A stretch of 26,081 bases of DNA from Acidobacteriota bacterium (GCA_020853255.1 JADYZI010000271.1:1-26081), one strand, 5' to 3'; positions 18,135-25,392 are shown, counted from the stretch's first letter. The notes: generated by a model from the sequence alone, not told the origin. Numbers and translations are program-made.

Positions 18135-18902
18135 TTGGGCAATAACGTTGTTGGGATCGAAAAACAGGCCGCGTCCACGAGAGAACTCGATATATTCAGC
18201 GCTCGCACTGCATCGCCGCTCAGGGAGCGAAGCACGCTGAGAACCGTCTTTATTACTGCGGCCGCAACCGTCCTTATCGTCAGCGTGATCGGCGGGGCGG
18301 GAGCATTTTTCTATTGGCGGCATTTGGAATCGACACCACAATACTCGCTTGCGTTGATCGTTGACGCCGCGAAACGGAATGATGATAAGACTGTCAATGA
18401 ACTCGTTGATATCGATTCGGTAGTCGATGATTTTCTACCGCAAATAACCGGAAAGGCGGTAGAACTATATGGACGCAACCTGCCACCGGAGACGCTCGAG
18501 CGAGTGGAACGGATAGCCGCACCGGTGATGCCCGCGGTCAAGCAGCGTGCGAGGGAAGAATTACCGGGTGCCATCCGGCAAAAGACCGAGGCCTTTGGCA
18601 ATGTGCCGTTTGCGGCGATGGTTGTCGGAGCTGACACTTACCTGGATATTAAGGTTGAAAATGAGCAGGCGATCGTAAAAAGCAAGATGCCTGAGCATGA
18701 TTTTGAGGTGCGTATGGTCCGGGCCGGCCAAAAATGGAAGATCGCCGGCCTGCACGATGATGTGCTTGCGACTCGTATTGCACAGCGTATCGGCCAGGAG
18801 GTGATCGCGATCGCCTCAAACGGCGGCGACTCAAAGCAAAGTCTGCTTGGGGTGAAAAATATTAATGAACTCCTTCGCCGCGCGGAAGAGATCTTTAGAT
18901 AA
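18135..18902 (+). CDS. DUF2939-like membrane-anchored protein
   Basis: This 255-residue protein lies between xseA and xseB. It has a polar N-terminus, one transmembrane segment (about 36-60) and an exported domain beginning STPQYSLALIVDAAKRNDDKTVNELVDIDSVVDDF. That region resembles DUF2939, a family of membrane-anchored proteins of unknown role (recognised from memory). The C-terminal part (165-215, with VVGADTYLDIKVENEQAIVKSKMPEHDFEVRMVRAGQKWKIAGL) is a beta-rich module ending in a WKIAGL strand. The start is TTG, 11 bases after the xseA stop, with AAGGA about 8 bases upstream; no in-frame ATG is near. The stop is 2 bases before xseB, so all three are co-transcribed. Nothing in the sequence ties it to DNA repair. 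Confidence 0.8.
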   Translation: MGNNVVGIEKQAASTRELDIFSARTASPLRERSTLRTVFITAAATVLIVSVIGGAGAFFYWRHLESTPQYSLALIVDAAKRNDDKTVNELVDIDSVVDDFLPQITGKAVELYGRNLPPETLERVERIAAPVMPAVKQRAREELPGAIRQKTEAFGNVPFAAMVVGADTYLDIKVENEQAIVKSKMPEHDFEVRMVRAGQKWKIAGLHDDVLATRIAQRIGQEVIAIASNGGDSKQSLLGVKNINELLRRAEEIFR

Positions 18903-18904
18903 AT

Positions 18905-19129
18905 ATGGCAAAGACTTTTGAAGCTTCGTTGAACGAATTGGAACGGATCGTTAAGCAGTTGGAGGACGGCGATCTGGCGCTTGAGGAAAGCTTGAAGCTC
19001 TTCGAGGATGGCGTCCGCCTGTCACGTGAATGCCGGGAACGGCTGACAAATGCTGAGCGACGGATAGAAGTGCTGATGAAGGGACCGGACGGAACGGTAA
19101 GTCTGGAACCAGTCGGGCCGGTGGAATGA
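18905..19129 (+). CDS. xseB: Exodeoxyribonuclease VII small subunit
   Basis: The 74-residue helical protein binds the XseA C-terminal helices to form exonuclease VII. The family block FEASLNELERIVKQLEDGDLALEESLKLFEDGVRL occupies residues 5-39, followed by CRERLTNAERRIEVL. It ends the xseA - DUF2939-like - xseB operon and converges with the zinc-ribbon gene 20 bases downstream. No terminator is seen in that gap. Confidence 0.96.
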   Translation: MAKTFEASLNELERIVKQLEDGDLALEESLKLFEDGVRLSRECRERLTNAERRIEVLMKGPDGTVSLEPVGPVE

Positions 19130-19149
19130 AATTCAATAAATTGGCTGAT

Positions 19150-19410
19150 CTACCGCGTTGCAACCATCAGGGCCGCGAGAGCGGCGAACATTACGACAAC
19201 CAGGCCGAGGATCACGGCGCCGACGGCAATTGAGTAGAGTACGATTCCGCTGGTATTATCCTTTCCGGATTTTCCATTGAATGCTTTACCGCACTGGGGA
19301 CATTTCACGTGCGTGAGGATCCTGGGCCCCAGAACTCCGCCCCACCAGGTGAAGCGGACCTTTTGGGCCTTGGTGCCGCCGCATTGCGGACACGGTGCAA
19401 AAGCGTTCAT
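19150..19410 (-). CDS. Small zinc-ribbon membrane protein (86 aa)
   Basis: The N-terminal half has two CPxCG knuckles, CPQCGG (Cys7, Cys10) and CPQCGK (Cys37, Cys40), which should bind one zinc as a zinc ribbon. A linker rich in Gly/Lys/Asp leads to a long hydrophobic segment (about 54-84), so the protein is membrane-anchored with the ribbon probably in the cytoplasm. Its ATG overlaps the stop of the selenocysteine peroxiredoxin by four bases (ATGA), so it should be translationally coupled and made in proportion to full read-through of that gene. I recognise no named family. A role in the same redox function is inference from the overlap only. Confidence 0.8.
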   Translation of the reverse strand: MNAFAPCPQCGGTKAQKVRFTWWGGVLGPRILTHVKCPQCGKAFNGKSGKDNTSGIVLYSIAVGAVILGLVVVMFAALAALMVATR

Positions 19411-19964
19411 GGCTTTGGAGGCGCGACGACCAGCTTCTTTTCAAGAAGACTGCATGTTTCCAACGTGCTGGTCGGATCGATCGCCACGGTGTCCACCACG
19501 ACCTGCTGTATTTTGCCTTCTTTATCCACCACAAATGTTGCCCGTCGACCGAACCCGCTTGCTTCATTGTACAGGCCGTAAAGCTTGGTCACGTTTCGGT
19601 CCCAATCGCTAAGCAGTTGAAAGGAAGTGACCCCGATCTTTTCTGCAAAGGCTTTGTTGGAAAAACGCGAATCCATGCTGATCCCGAAAACCTTTGTATT
19701 GGCTCCTTCGAATTTGGCTATACCAGCCTGGTAAGCCTGCAGTTCCTTCGTTCAGCCGCCTGTGAAGGCGAATACATAAAAGGCAAGAACGACGTTGCTT
19801 TTGCCGCGATGATCGCTGAGTTTGACCTTTTGGCCGGCGGTGTCACTCAATGTAAAATCGGGGGCCTCATCGCCCACTTTTAATTTAACGGGCGCCGGCG
19901 CCTGGGCCGAGACAGCGATACAGAAGAACGCCGCGATCATTGCCGCAAGAGAAATTCTTTTCAT
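19407..19964 (-). CDS. Exported selenocysteine-containing peroxiredoxin (AhpC/TSA family), in-frame UGA at codon 71
   Basis: One minus-strand frame of 185 residues is interrupted only by TGA at 19754-19752. Residues 1-22 (ending SAQA) are a signal peptide. Residues 28-70 (VGDEAPDFTLSDTAG, then NVVLAFYVFAFTGG) are an AhpC/TSA peroxiredoxin up to the active site. After the TGA the frame continues TKELQAYQAGIAKF, then VFGISMDSRFSNKAF, WDRNVTKLYGLYNEASGF and RRATFVVDKEG, all normal family blocks. The TGA replaces the peroxidatic Cys of the F-T-G-G-C-T motif, and a SECIS-like hairpin follows at the right distance. I therefore read it as Sec71. Cys171 is the only other Cys in the mature protein and might act as a resolving thiol. 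The ribosome site GGAG is 8 bases from the ATG. It should reduce peroxides outside the cytoplasm. A nonsense mutation of TGC/TGT is the alternative, but nothing else in the gene is damaged. Confidence 0.85.
19716..19737 (-). promoter_or_regulatory. Bacterial SECIS element (selenocysteine insertion hairpin)
   Basis: In the mRNA, 14 bases follow the UGA and then a hairpin forms: GGCU pairs with AGCC and UACCA pairs with UGGUA, giving nine base pairs with a single bulged U on the 3' side and the apical loop GGC. The loop starts 23 bases after the UGA. Bacterial SECIS elements recognised by SelB have a small apical loop with a G in its first two positions, about 16-37 bases from the UGA, and often a bulged U (the E. 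coli fdhF element has one, on the other strand of the stem). The fit is good, but the fold was worked out by eye. Confidence 0.75.
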
Positions 19965-19980
19965 AGCGGAATCTCCAATG

Positions 19981-20022
19981 AAAACATAAAAACCGCTGAT
20001 CCGACCGTTGTCAGATCAGCGG
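19981..20022 (-). terminator. Intrinsic terminator of the Bax-inhibitor-1 gene
   Basis: Read on the minus strand, CCGCTGATC and GATCAGCGG form a perfect 9-bp stem around a 12-base loop, followed directly by TTTTTATGTTTT. It lies between the BI-1 gene stop and the peroxiredoxin ribosome site, so the peroxiredoxin probably has its own promoter or depends on read-through. Confidence 0.85.
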
Positions 20023-20045
20023 CATTTAGCTTAGCGCAGTTTAGG

Positions 20046-20750
20046 TCAATCACGTGAACTGAAAATGCTCAAAATATACCAGAACAGCAAAGCGATACTG
20101 GCAAACAGCGTCAGCGAAGCAGCGACGTGCTGGTTCGTATTGTAGCGGTGCATCACATTTGACGTATTGTACAGGATCGCGGTACCAGCAAATGCTACCA
20201 TCACGAACGCGAATACACTGCCGAGCGAAAAGCCGAACAAGAGGCTTGCGGCGATAAACCCAAGGGCCGCAAAACCGCCAATCGCCAGAATCGGGCCCAG
20301 GAAGCTGAAGTCGGTCTTTGTCAGAAAAACAGTCGCCGTGATGCCCAAGAAAAGGCCTAACGTGACGATTCCTGCCTTTGGTATCACAGTGGCGTCAGAA
20401 TAGACCGCGGCAATGAATATAAGCGGTACAAATATGACAGCCTCAGCCACAACGTATAGTCCAAGCCCTAGATACTGCATTGTAGACGACGTTTGGGAAT
20501 TGGCCCACCAGTTGGCTAGGAATGAAACGCCCATGAACGCTCCCAATACGATAAGCCACGAAAATCGCCCGCCAAGCATTGTCACCGCGATATCGTCCGC
20601 GAAACCTGACATAAAGATCGCAAATTCGATCCCAACAAAGGCAAGGACCGCCGCGGCGAGTAGAAGATATGTCTTGCGGATGAACCGCGCCCTTTCAGTA
20701 GGCGCTGCCTCAGTCGCCGATGCTCCGAACGATGTTGTAAAGTTTTCCAT
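20046..20750 (-). CDS. Bax inhibitor-1 / YccA family membrane protein
   Basis: The 234-residue protein has seven hydrophobic segments starting near residue 27. The N-terminal tail ERARFIRKTYLLLAAAVLAFVGIEF, the VTLGLFLGITATVFLTKTDFSFLG region and the C-terminal AILYNTSNVMHRYNTNQHVAASLTLFASIALLFWYIL are typical of bacterial BI-1/YccA (TMBIM) proteins, which form pH-sensitive calcium leak channels in the one structurally studied homologue (BsYetJ). The usual YDTS element reads YNTS here. It is transcribed alone, with a strong terminator after it. No clear ribosome site precedes the ATG, which lies just after ATCTAT. Confidence 0.9.
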   Translation of the reverse strand: MENFTTSFGASATEAAPTERARFIRKTYLLLAAAVLAFVGIEFAIFMSGFADDIAVTMLGGRFSWLIVLGAFMGVSFLANWWANSQTSSTMQYLGLGLYVVAEAVIFVPLIFIAAVYSDATVIPKAGIVTLGLFLGITATVFLTKTDFSFLGPILAIGGFAALGFIAASLLFGFSLGSVFAFVMVAFAGTAILYNTSNVMHRYNTNQHVAASLTLFASIALLFWYILSIFSSRD

Positions 20751-21013
20751 ATAGATAACAGTGACTTAGATGGCCCGCTCGCGGCAGATGTTTGCAACAA
20801 AACTATACGAGAGATAGCCGCCGCCCGTTCCAACCATACTGACACTTGTCGAACAGTATACACCAGTACACAAGAAAATCGGCCCTGGACCTTGCAGATC
20901 TCGGAGCCTATTCAAAGTAGAAGTTTTTCGCAGCGGTTCGTGTCCTCTTTTCGTATTGTTTCGTGGGGGCATGGTAGAAAACCGGACCGCCGCGAAATGC
21001 GGGCAAAGAACAC
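20751..21013. other. Intergenic region with degraded CACGAA repeat
   Basis: This gap of about 280 bp lies between BI-1 and the GGDEF-EAL gene, both on the minus strand. It contains GCGGTTCGTGTCCTCTTTTC near 20935 and AGAACACGAAAAACCC near 21008, remnants of the TTCGTG/CACGAA hairpin family, plus unassigned sequence that should hold the BI-1 promoter. No ORF with recognisable content is seen. Confidence 0.5.
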
Positions 21014-21034
21014 GAAAAACCCGCACCATCGGGT
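21014..21034 (-). terminator. Terminator after the GGDEF-EAL gene
   Basis: On the minus strand, ACCCG - ATGGTG - CGGGT is followed by TTTTCG, immediately after the stop codon. The stem is only five pairs, so it is a modest terminator. Confidence 0.55.
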
Positions 21035-23313
21035 CAGTGCAGAGTTACGCCTTCACTGATCGATCGACTGTCGTTGGGTTGATCTTCGCCTTCAGTACCT
21101 GATTCGCTTGGCAGCCATTGCGAACGCTTGTATAAAAGCTCTTCGGTTTCCTCGCGGCCCTTGGGCTTTGCAAGTAGATACCCCTGGCCGTAATCACAGC
21201 CAAGATTCTGTAGGACCGCGAGTTGCGACCCGGTCTCGATCCCTTCCGCAATGACCCGCATTTTTAGATTCTTTGCCAGCGAGATAACGGTTTGGAGCAC
21301 CTCAGAATCTTCACCATGCTCGCCTACCCGGTTAACGAAGGAGCGGTCGATCTTTAACGTATCGAACGGCAGTCGGTGCAGTACACTCAGGCTTGAATAT
21401 CCCGTGCCGAAATCGTCGATGCTCAACTGGACACCGATCTCCTTTAGCCGGTTAAGAATATGTATCGTATGTTCGGCATTCTCCATCGCAGTGCTCTCGG
21501 TTATCTCGAGCTTCAATGTGCGGGCGGCAACCCGAGAGGACTGCAACGCGCCGACTACGTCATCGATTAAGATGTCCTTTGTCAAATGTTTTCCTGAGAT
21601 GTTGACGCTCACCACCAGATCACGATATTCAGGGCCGATCTTCTGCCATTCTGCCAACTGCCGGCATGACTCGTGAAGTATCCAGATCGTGATCGGAAGA
21701 ATGAGGCCTGAGACCTCGGCGATCGGAATAAAACGGAAAGGCGGGATCATGCCCATCTTCGGGTGATGCCAGCGAAGCAATGCCTCGAATCCGATCAGCC
21801 GTCCGTCCGTTAGCGCAACGATCGGCTGGTAATGGAGACACATCTCGTTTCTCTCGACAGCATGGCGAAGGTCCATCTCAAGCCGAATACGCTCAAGAAA
21901 TCGGTCGCGCATCTCGCGATTGAATATGGCTGGCCCGTCGTTCTTCTCCTTTGCGAAATGCATTGCAATGTCGGCGTCGCGAAGAATCTCTTCCGGCGTG
22001 TCATATTCCGGATCGGATGGGGCAATGCCGATATTTAGGTCAATCGTGATGCTGTGGCCGCTAAGCGAAAAAGGCTGCGTAAGACTTTTGTAGATCCTTC
22101 GTGCGACTTTTTGCGCCTTGTCGGCGTTTGGCAGATCGCAGAGGATGATCGCGAATTCGTCTCCGCCAATGCGGGCAACGATATCGCCGGGGTTCAGCAT
22201 TCGGACAAACCGTTTGGCGGCCACGACAAGTACCTTGTCGCCGATCGTATGGCCCAGCGAGTCGTTGATATCCTTAAAGCCTCGAATATCGAGGAACAAT
22301 ACTTGGAAAGCGACCGATCTGTCCGCTTTGCTTTCCTCTATCATTCGCCGAAGCACATCTCCAAAATTCTTTCTGTTCGCAAGCCCGGTCAGCGAATCAT
22401 GCAATGCGGCGTGCTGAAAATCGCGCTCACTTTTACGAAGGGCAATATTCGCCTGTTCTTCCTTGGACAGGGCCAGTTGGAGCTGTGATGCATTGCTTTC
22501 AGCCTCAAGCCTGCGCTCACGCTCAGTTTCGGCCTTGGCACGCTCGGCCTCCTCGACCTGAGCAAAGGCGACGTTCACCTCGCCGATCGACTGACGGTAA
22601 GTGAGAAATGCGACGCCGATAGCGATCAGAGCGATCGCCGTCGAGACAATATCGCCATAGTTAATGACCTTAAAGATCACGCCAGCCAAACCGGCACCGA
22701 CGATATGCGTCATCGAACTCGAGAAGCAATCCGTCAGCCAGGTTCGCCAAAGCGTTGTTCCATTACTGAGGGAGCGATAAACGGCCGCAAAGAATGAAGT
22801 GACGAGAAACTGCGACAAGGCAAGTGTGCCGAGCAGCGTGATCAGGTGTTGACTACGAGTCGGTTCGAAACCGTGGCCGGCCGCGGCAACGAGAAAAAGC
22901 AGTATTAGGTAGGTGCAGCCGGTTGACACTGCGCTGACCGCGACATTCCACGCGGTCATTACGTTATCAAGTCTGAATCCGGAACGCCGAAGATAAAGAC
23001 AGCTGGATAACATTTCAAGGGCCGCAACAATGATCGCGGCCTCGCCGCCATACAGCAGAAAGGCGAGCAGAATAAGCGAATCAGCAAAGCTGATAGCAAA
23101 ATTGCTTCGCGGCAGCCGGAGCGTCATCCGCGGGGCAACCAGTATCGAGAAGAAAAGAAGCGAAAGCGACCCTGCAGTTATAGCCTCGCGCGGAAGGTTG
23201 ACAATAGCATAAACGAACGCAAGCGCACCGAAGACGATCACCAACCCTTTGAAAGCGTTATGGGACCGTTGCCGGTTAAGAACCTGTCGTTCGTCGATAA
23301 CTTCTGTAGACAT
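21034..23313 (-). CDS. Membrane-bound GGDEF-EAL cyclic-di-GMP enzyme
   Basis: The protein has 759 residues. The N-terminal 240 residues hold about seven hydrophobic segments forming a membrane sensor domain. A charged coiled-coil (about 245-298) links it to the catalytic part. The GGDEF domain begins HDSLTGLANRKNF (305-317) and has an intact active site, RIGGDEFAI (381-389); the position of the inhibitory RxxD site reads NPGD, so product inhibition through that site is unlikely. The EAL domain has FEALLRW (508-514), ITES (603-606) and DDFGTGYSS (632-640), the residues of an active phosphodiesterase. Both making and breaking c-di-GMP are therefore possible. It lies alone, with a terminator after its stop. 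The signal sensed is unknown. Confidence 0.93.
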   Translation of the reverse strand: MSTEVIDERQVLNRQRSHNAFKGLVIVFGALAFVYAIVNLPREAITAGSLSLLFFSILVAPRMTLRLPRSNFAISFADSLILLAFLLYGGEAAIIVAALEMLSSCLYLRRSGFRLDNVMTAWNVAVSAVSTGCTYLILLFLVAAAGHGFEPTRSQHLITLLGTLALSQFLVTSFFAAVYRSLSNGTTLWRTWLTDCFSSSMTHIVGAGLAGVIFKVINYGDIVSTAIALIAIGVAFLTYRQSIGEVNVAFAQVEEAERAKAETERERRLEAESNASQLQLALSKEEQANIALRKSERDFQHAALHDSLTGLANRKNFGDVLRRMIEESKADRSVAFQVLFLDIRGFKDINDSLGHTIGDKVLVVAAKRFVRMLNPGDIVARIGGDEFAIILCDLPNADKAQKVARRIYKSLTQPFSLSGHSITIDLNIGIAPSDPEYDTPEEILRDADIAMHFAKEKNDGPAIFNREMRDRFLERIRLEMDLRHAVERNEMCLHYQPIVALTDGRLIGFEALLRWHHPKMGMIPPFRFIPIAEVSGLILPITIWILHESCRQLAEWQKIGPEYRDLVVSVNISGKHLTKDILIDDVVGALQSSRVAARTLKLEITESTAMENAEHTIHILNRLKEIGVQLSIDDFGTGYSSLSVLHRLPFDTLKIDRSFVNRVGEHGEDSEVLQTVISLAKNLKMRVIAEGIETGSQLAVLQNLGCDYGQGYLLAKPKGREETEELLYKRSQWLPSESGTEGEDQPNDSRSISEGVTLH

Positions 23314-23709
23314 TCAGCGCGGTTGGTTGCAATGCAAGTGAGGGAGGTCCGGTCGCCAAACAAAGTTTAACATTGGTGAGGTCGAAAATACCAGTAAAAA
23401 AATCGGTTGATGATTGCCGGGTGGATACCAACTAACCAGATTTACGATGTATATTTCCTATACAGGTCTCTAAGTTAAGCAAATAATAGGATTAGATGAT
23501 CGCGGGCTATAATGTGTTAACGAAATATACACTTTGTTGATAAGTACCCATTCCTAACGAAACAACAGGATGTGCCTTGCTAAGTTGTTCATAGACAGCA
23601 TTTACGGCGTTCGGGTTGGCTCATGTGTTTTGTGGCACGGCGGTTGTAATAGTGAATGCCGGAAGGAAGCGAAAGGCTTCAAATCAAAACTGAAATCTGG
23701 AGAAGAAAA
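23314..23709. other. 396-bp AT-rich divergent intergenic region
   Basis: This region separates the GGDEF-EAL gene (-) from the repeat-protein gene (+). It is visibly richer in A and T than its surroundings. A perfect TATAAT occurs on the plus strand at 23508-23513 without a convincing -35 box, and a sigma-54-like site lies at 23633. Near 23670 GAAGC-GAAAG-GCTTC could form a small hairpin in the leader. No gene is seen. Confidence 0.5.
23633..23648 (+). promoter_or_regulatory. Possible sigma-54 promoter of the GIIVGN-repeat gene
   Basis: TGGCACG-GCGG-TTGTA matches the -24 element of the sigma-54 consensus exactly and has the right spacing, but the -12 element reads TTGT instead of TTGC, a change at a highly conserved base. 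Transcription would start near 23660, about 50 bases before the ATG. It is weaker than the site at 12494. Confidence 0.35.
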
Positions 23710-24042
23710 ATGAAAAACATCAAAAACATCGTCGCAGCCATCCTCGTAGTCGCAACCCTCAGCGTCAGCACAGTTTTCGCCGGTGACGGCATCATTGTCG
23801 GCAATCGTGACGGCATCATCGTCGGCAATCGTGACGGGATCATCGTCGGCAACGCTACCGGAACGCCCTGCACGGGAGACGGTGGGATCATCGTTGGCAA
23901 CCGTGACGGGATCATCGTCGGCAACGTTGTCGCCGCTCTTGGTGGGATCATCGTCGGCAACTTCGCAGGCGGCATCATCGTAGGTAACGTAGTCGCAGCG
24001 GACGGCGGAACCTGCCGCGACGGCATGCTCATCAGCGACTAG
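23710..24042 (+). CDS. Secreted GIIVGN-repeat protein (110 aa)
   Basis: The ATG at 23710 follows CTGGAGAAG. Residues 1-24 (MKNIKNIVAAILVVATLSVSTVFA) form a clear Sec signal peptide. The mature part is almost entirely built from seven copies of GIIVGN, mostly as (R)DGIIVGN, spaced by 8 residues in the first three copies and by longer Gly/Ala-rich linkers later. One Cys lies in the linker TPCTGDG and one near the end (TCRDGML), so one disulphide could form. Regular short hydrophobic/Gly/Asn repeats like this suggest a beta-solenoid or amyloid-like fibre (inference). I know no named family. The longer frame from 23656 would start with a non-signal sequence and is unlikely. It is followed by a strong terminator. 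Confidence 0.8.
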   Translation: MKNIKNIVAAILVVATLSVSTVFAGDGIIVGNRDGIIVGNRDGIIVGNATGTPCTGDGGIIVGNRDGIIVGNVVAALGGIIVGNFAGGIIVGNVVAADGGTCRDGMLISD

Positions 24043-24154
24043 TACACGTATCTCGCTTCTCTTCAGTGAGCCGAGTGGCTTCCTCCGAGAGGGCTTGGAC
24101 AAAGTCCAACGAAGTTGAAAAAACCTTGGGTAGATTGTCGTCCTTGGACCTCAA

Positions 24155-24184
24155 GCCCGCCGGATCGTTCGGCGGGCCTTTTTT
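24155..24184 (+). terminator. Intrinsic terminator of the GIIVGN-repeat gene
   Basis: GCCCGCCG (24155-24162) and CGGCGGGC (24170-24177) form a perfect 8-bp stem with a 7-base loop, followed by CTTTTTTG. The U-tract is on the plus strand only, so it serves the repeat-protein gene, about 110 bases after its stop. Confidence 0.85.
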
Positions 24185-24195
24185 GTTTTAACACT

Positions 24196-25392
24196 TCAAC
24201 CGATCGCGTTTTCTTCAGAACGCGCTGGTGAGAGCACTCGGAGGGCATTGATCGATCTCGGAAGCACATCGAGGACCCGGTCGACCTCCTCTTCGGTATT
24301 CGCCATTCCAAAACTGAATCGGATCGCCCCACGGGCGAGTTCATCCTCGCGGCCGAGGGCGCGGATGACTGGCGAGGGTTCGAGCGACCCTGACGAACAA
24401 GCAGAGCCGGTCGAGACCGCAATTCCCTGCATATCCAGATTGATCAAAAGCCCCTCGCCTTCTATTCCGCGAAATGAGATGTTGGAAATATTCGGCAGCC
24501 TTTGGGCCGGATCGCCGTTGAGAAGTGAGCCCGGGATATTTTCCAGTACCGAACGCTCCAACCGGTCACGAAGGCCGCCCAAACGAACCGACTCTTCTCC
24601 GAACCTCCTACCGGCGATCTCGCACGCCGCACCAAAAGCAACGATAAGCGGCACCGGTTCTGTTCCGCCGCGAACGCCCCGTTCCTGGCGGCCGCCGATG
24701 TTCTGCGGATGCAGGCGTACGCCGCGTCTGACGTATAAAGCTCCGATGCCCTTTGGTGCATTGATCTTATGGGCCGACGTCGAAAGCAGATCGCAGCCGA
24801 TCTCTTCGACATCGACGGCGATCTTTCCAGCCGCCTGAACGGCGTCGGTATGAAACCATATCTTTCTTCTACCGGCCCGTAGCTCGCGGACAAGTTTTCC
24901 TATTTCCTGCACCGGCTGTATCGTACCTATCTCATTATTTACGACCATCACCGAGACAAGTATCGTCTCCTCGCGAATCGCCGCTCGAACATCTTCGATC
25001 TTCACAATGCCGTTATCGTAAACCGGCAAATAGGTAACCGCAAAGCCCTGTCTTTCAAGGTCTTCGCAAACATTTTTGACCGATGGATGCTCGATGGATG
25101 ATGTGACGATATGCGGCGGCCCTGTTGTGCGGTTTCGCGACACCAGTCCGCGAACAGCAAGATTATTGGCTTCGGTCCCACCGGATGTAAATACGATCTC
25201 GTTCGGCCGAGCGTTGATCAACGCGGCGACCTGATGCCTCGCCTTATCGACGGCCGCTTTGGTTTCCTGGCCAAAGAAATGGATGCTTGATGCGTTGCCA
25301 AACTTTTCGGTCAGATACGGTATCATCGCGGCCAGCACATCCGGATCCACCGGCGTTGTGGCGCTGTTGTCGAGATATATCCTTCGGAACAT
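24196..25392 (-). CDS. Cysteine desulfurase (NifS/IscS family)
   Basis: This 398-residue PLP enzyme moves sulphur from cysteine to a persulphide for Fe-S clusters and other thio-cofactors. YLDNSATTPVDPDVL starts the protein. EIVFTSGGTEANNLAV (65-80) binds PLP phosphate, SAHKINAPKGIGALY has the PLP Lys at 209, and VSTGSACSSGS has the active Cys at 332 in a class-I-like loop. It resembles the stand-alone NifS/IscS-type enzymes rather than SufS. No iscU, iscR or thiI gene lies beside it. Some NifS-type enzymes also deliver selenium from selenocysteine, relevant given the nearby selenoprotein candidate, but nothing here proves that. A VIT-domain gene runs divergently upstream. Confidence 0.93.
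   Translation of the reverse strand: MFRRIYLDNSATTPVDPDVLAAMIPYLTEKFGNASSIHFFGQETKAAVDKARHQVAALINARPNEIVFTSGGTEANNLAVRGLVSRNRTTGPPHIVTSSIEHPSVKNVCEDLERQGFAVTYLPVYDNGIVKIEDVRAAIREETILVSVMVVNNEIGTIQPVQEIGKLVRELRAGRRKIWFHTDAVQAAGKIAVDVEEIGCDLLSTSAHKINAPKGIGALYVRRGVRLHPQNIGGRQERGVRGGTEPVPLIVAFGAACEIAGRRFGEESVRLGGLRDRLERSVLENIPGSLLNGDPAQRLPNISNISFRGIEGEGLLINLDMQGIAVSTGSACSSGSLEPSPVIRALGREDELARGAIRFSFGMANTEEEVDRVLDVLPRSINALRVLSPARSEENAIG

Noticed and set aside
19407..19676. A separate 89-aa gene starting at the internal ATG at 19676
   Set aside because: It begins mid-domain, lacks a ribosome site, and is in frame with the upstream half, with family sequence continuing through the 25 codons between; the joined reading with a recoded UGA explains all.
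19752..19964. Peroxiredoxin as a pseudogene with a nonsense mutation
   Set aside because: The only lesion is at the catalytic Cys codon, the downstream half is intact, the next gene still overlaps its stop, and a SECIS-like hairpin is present. It is not excluded until selenium-insertion genes are found.
23602..24102. 166-codon minus-strand ORF rich in VADDD repeats
   Set aside because: It is the antisense of the GIIVGN-repeat gene; the repeats arise from the repeated DNA, whereas the plus strand has a signal peptide, ribosome site and terminator.
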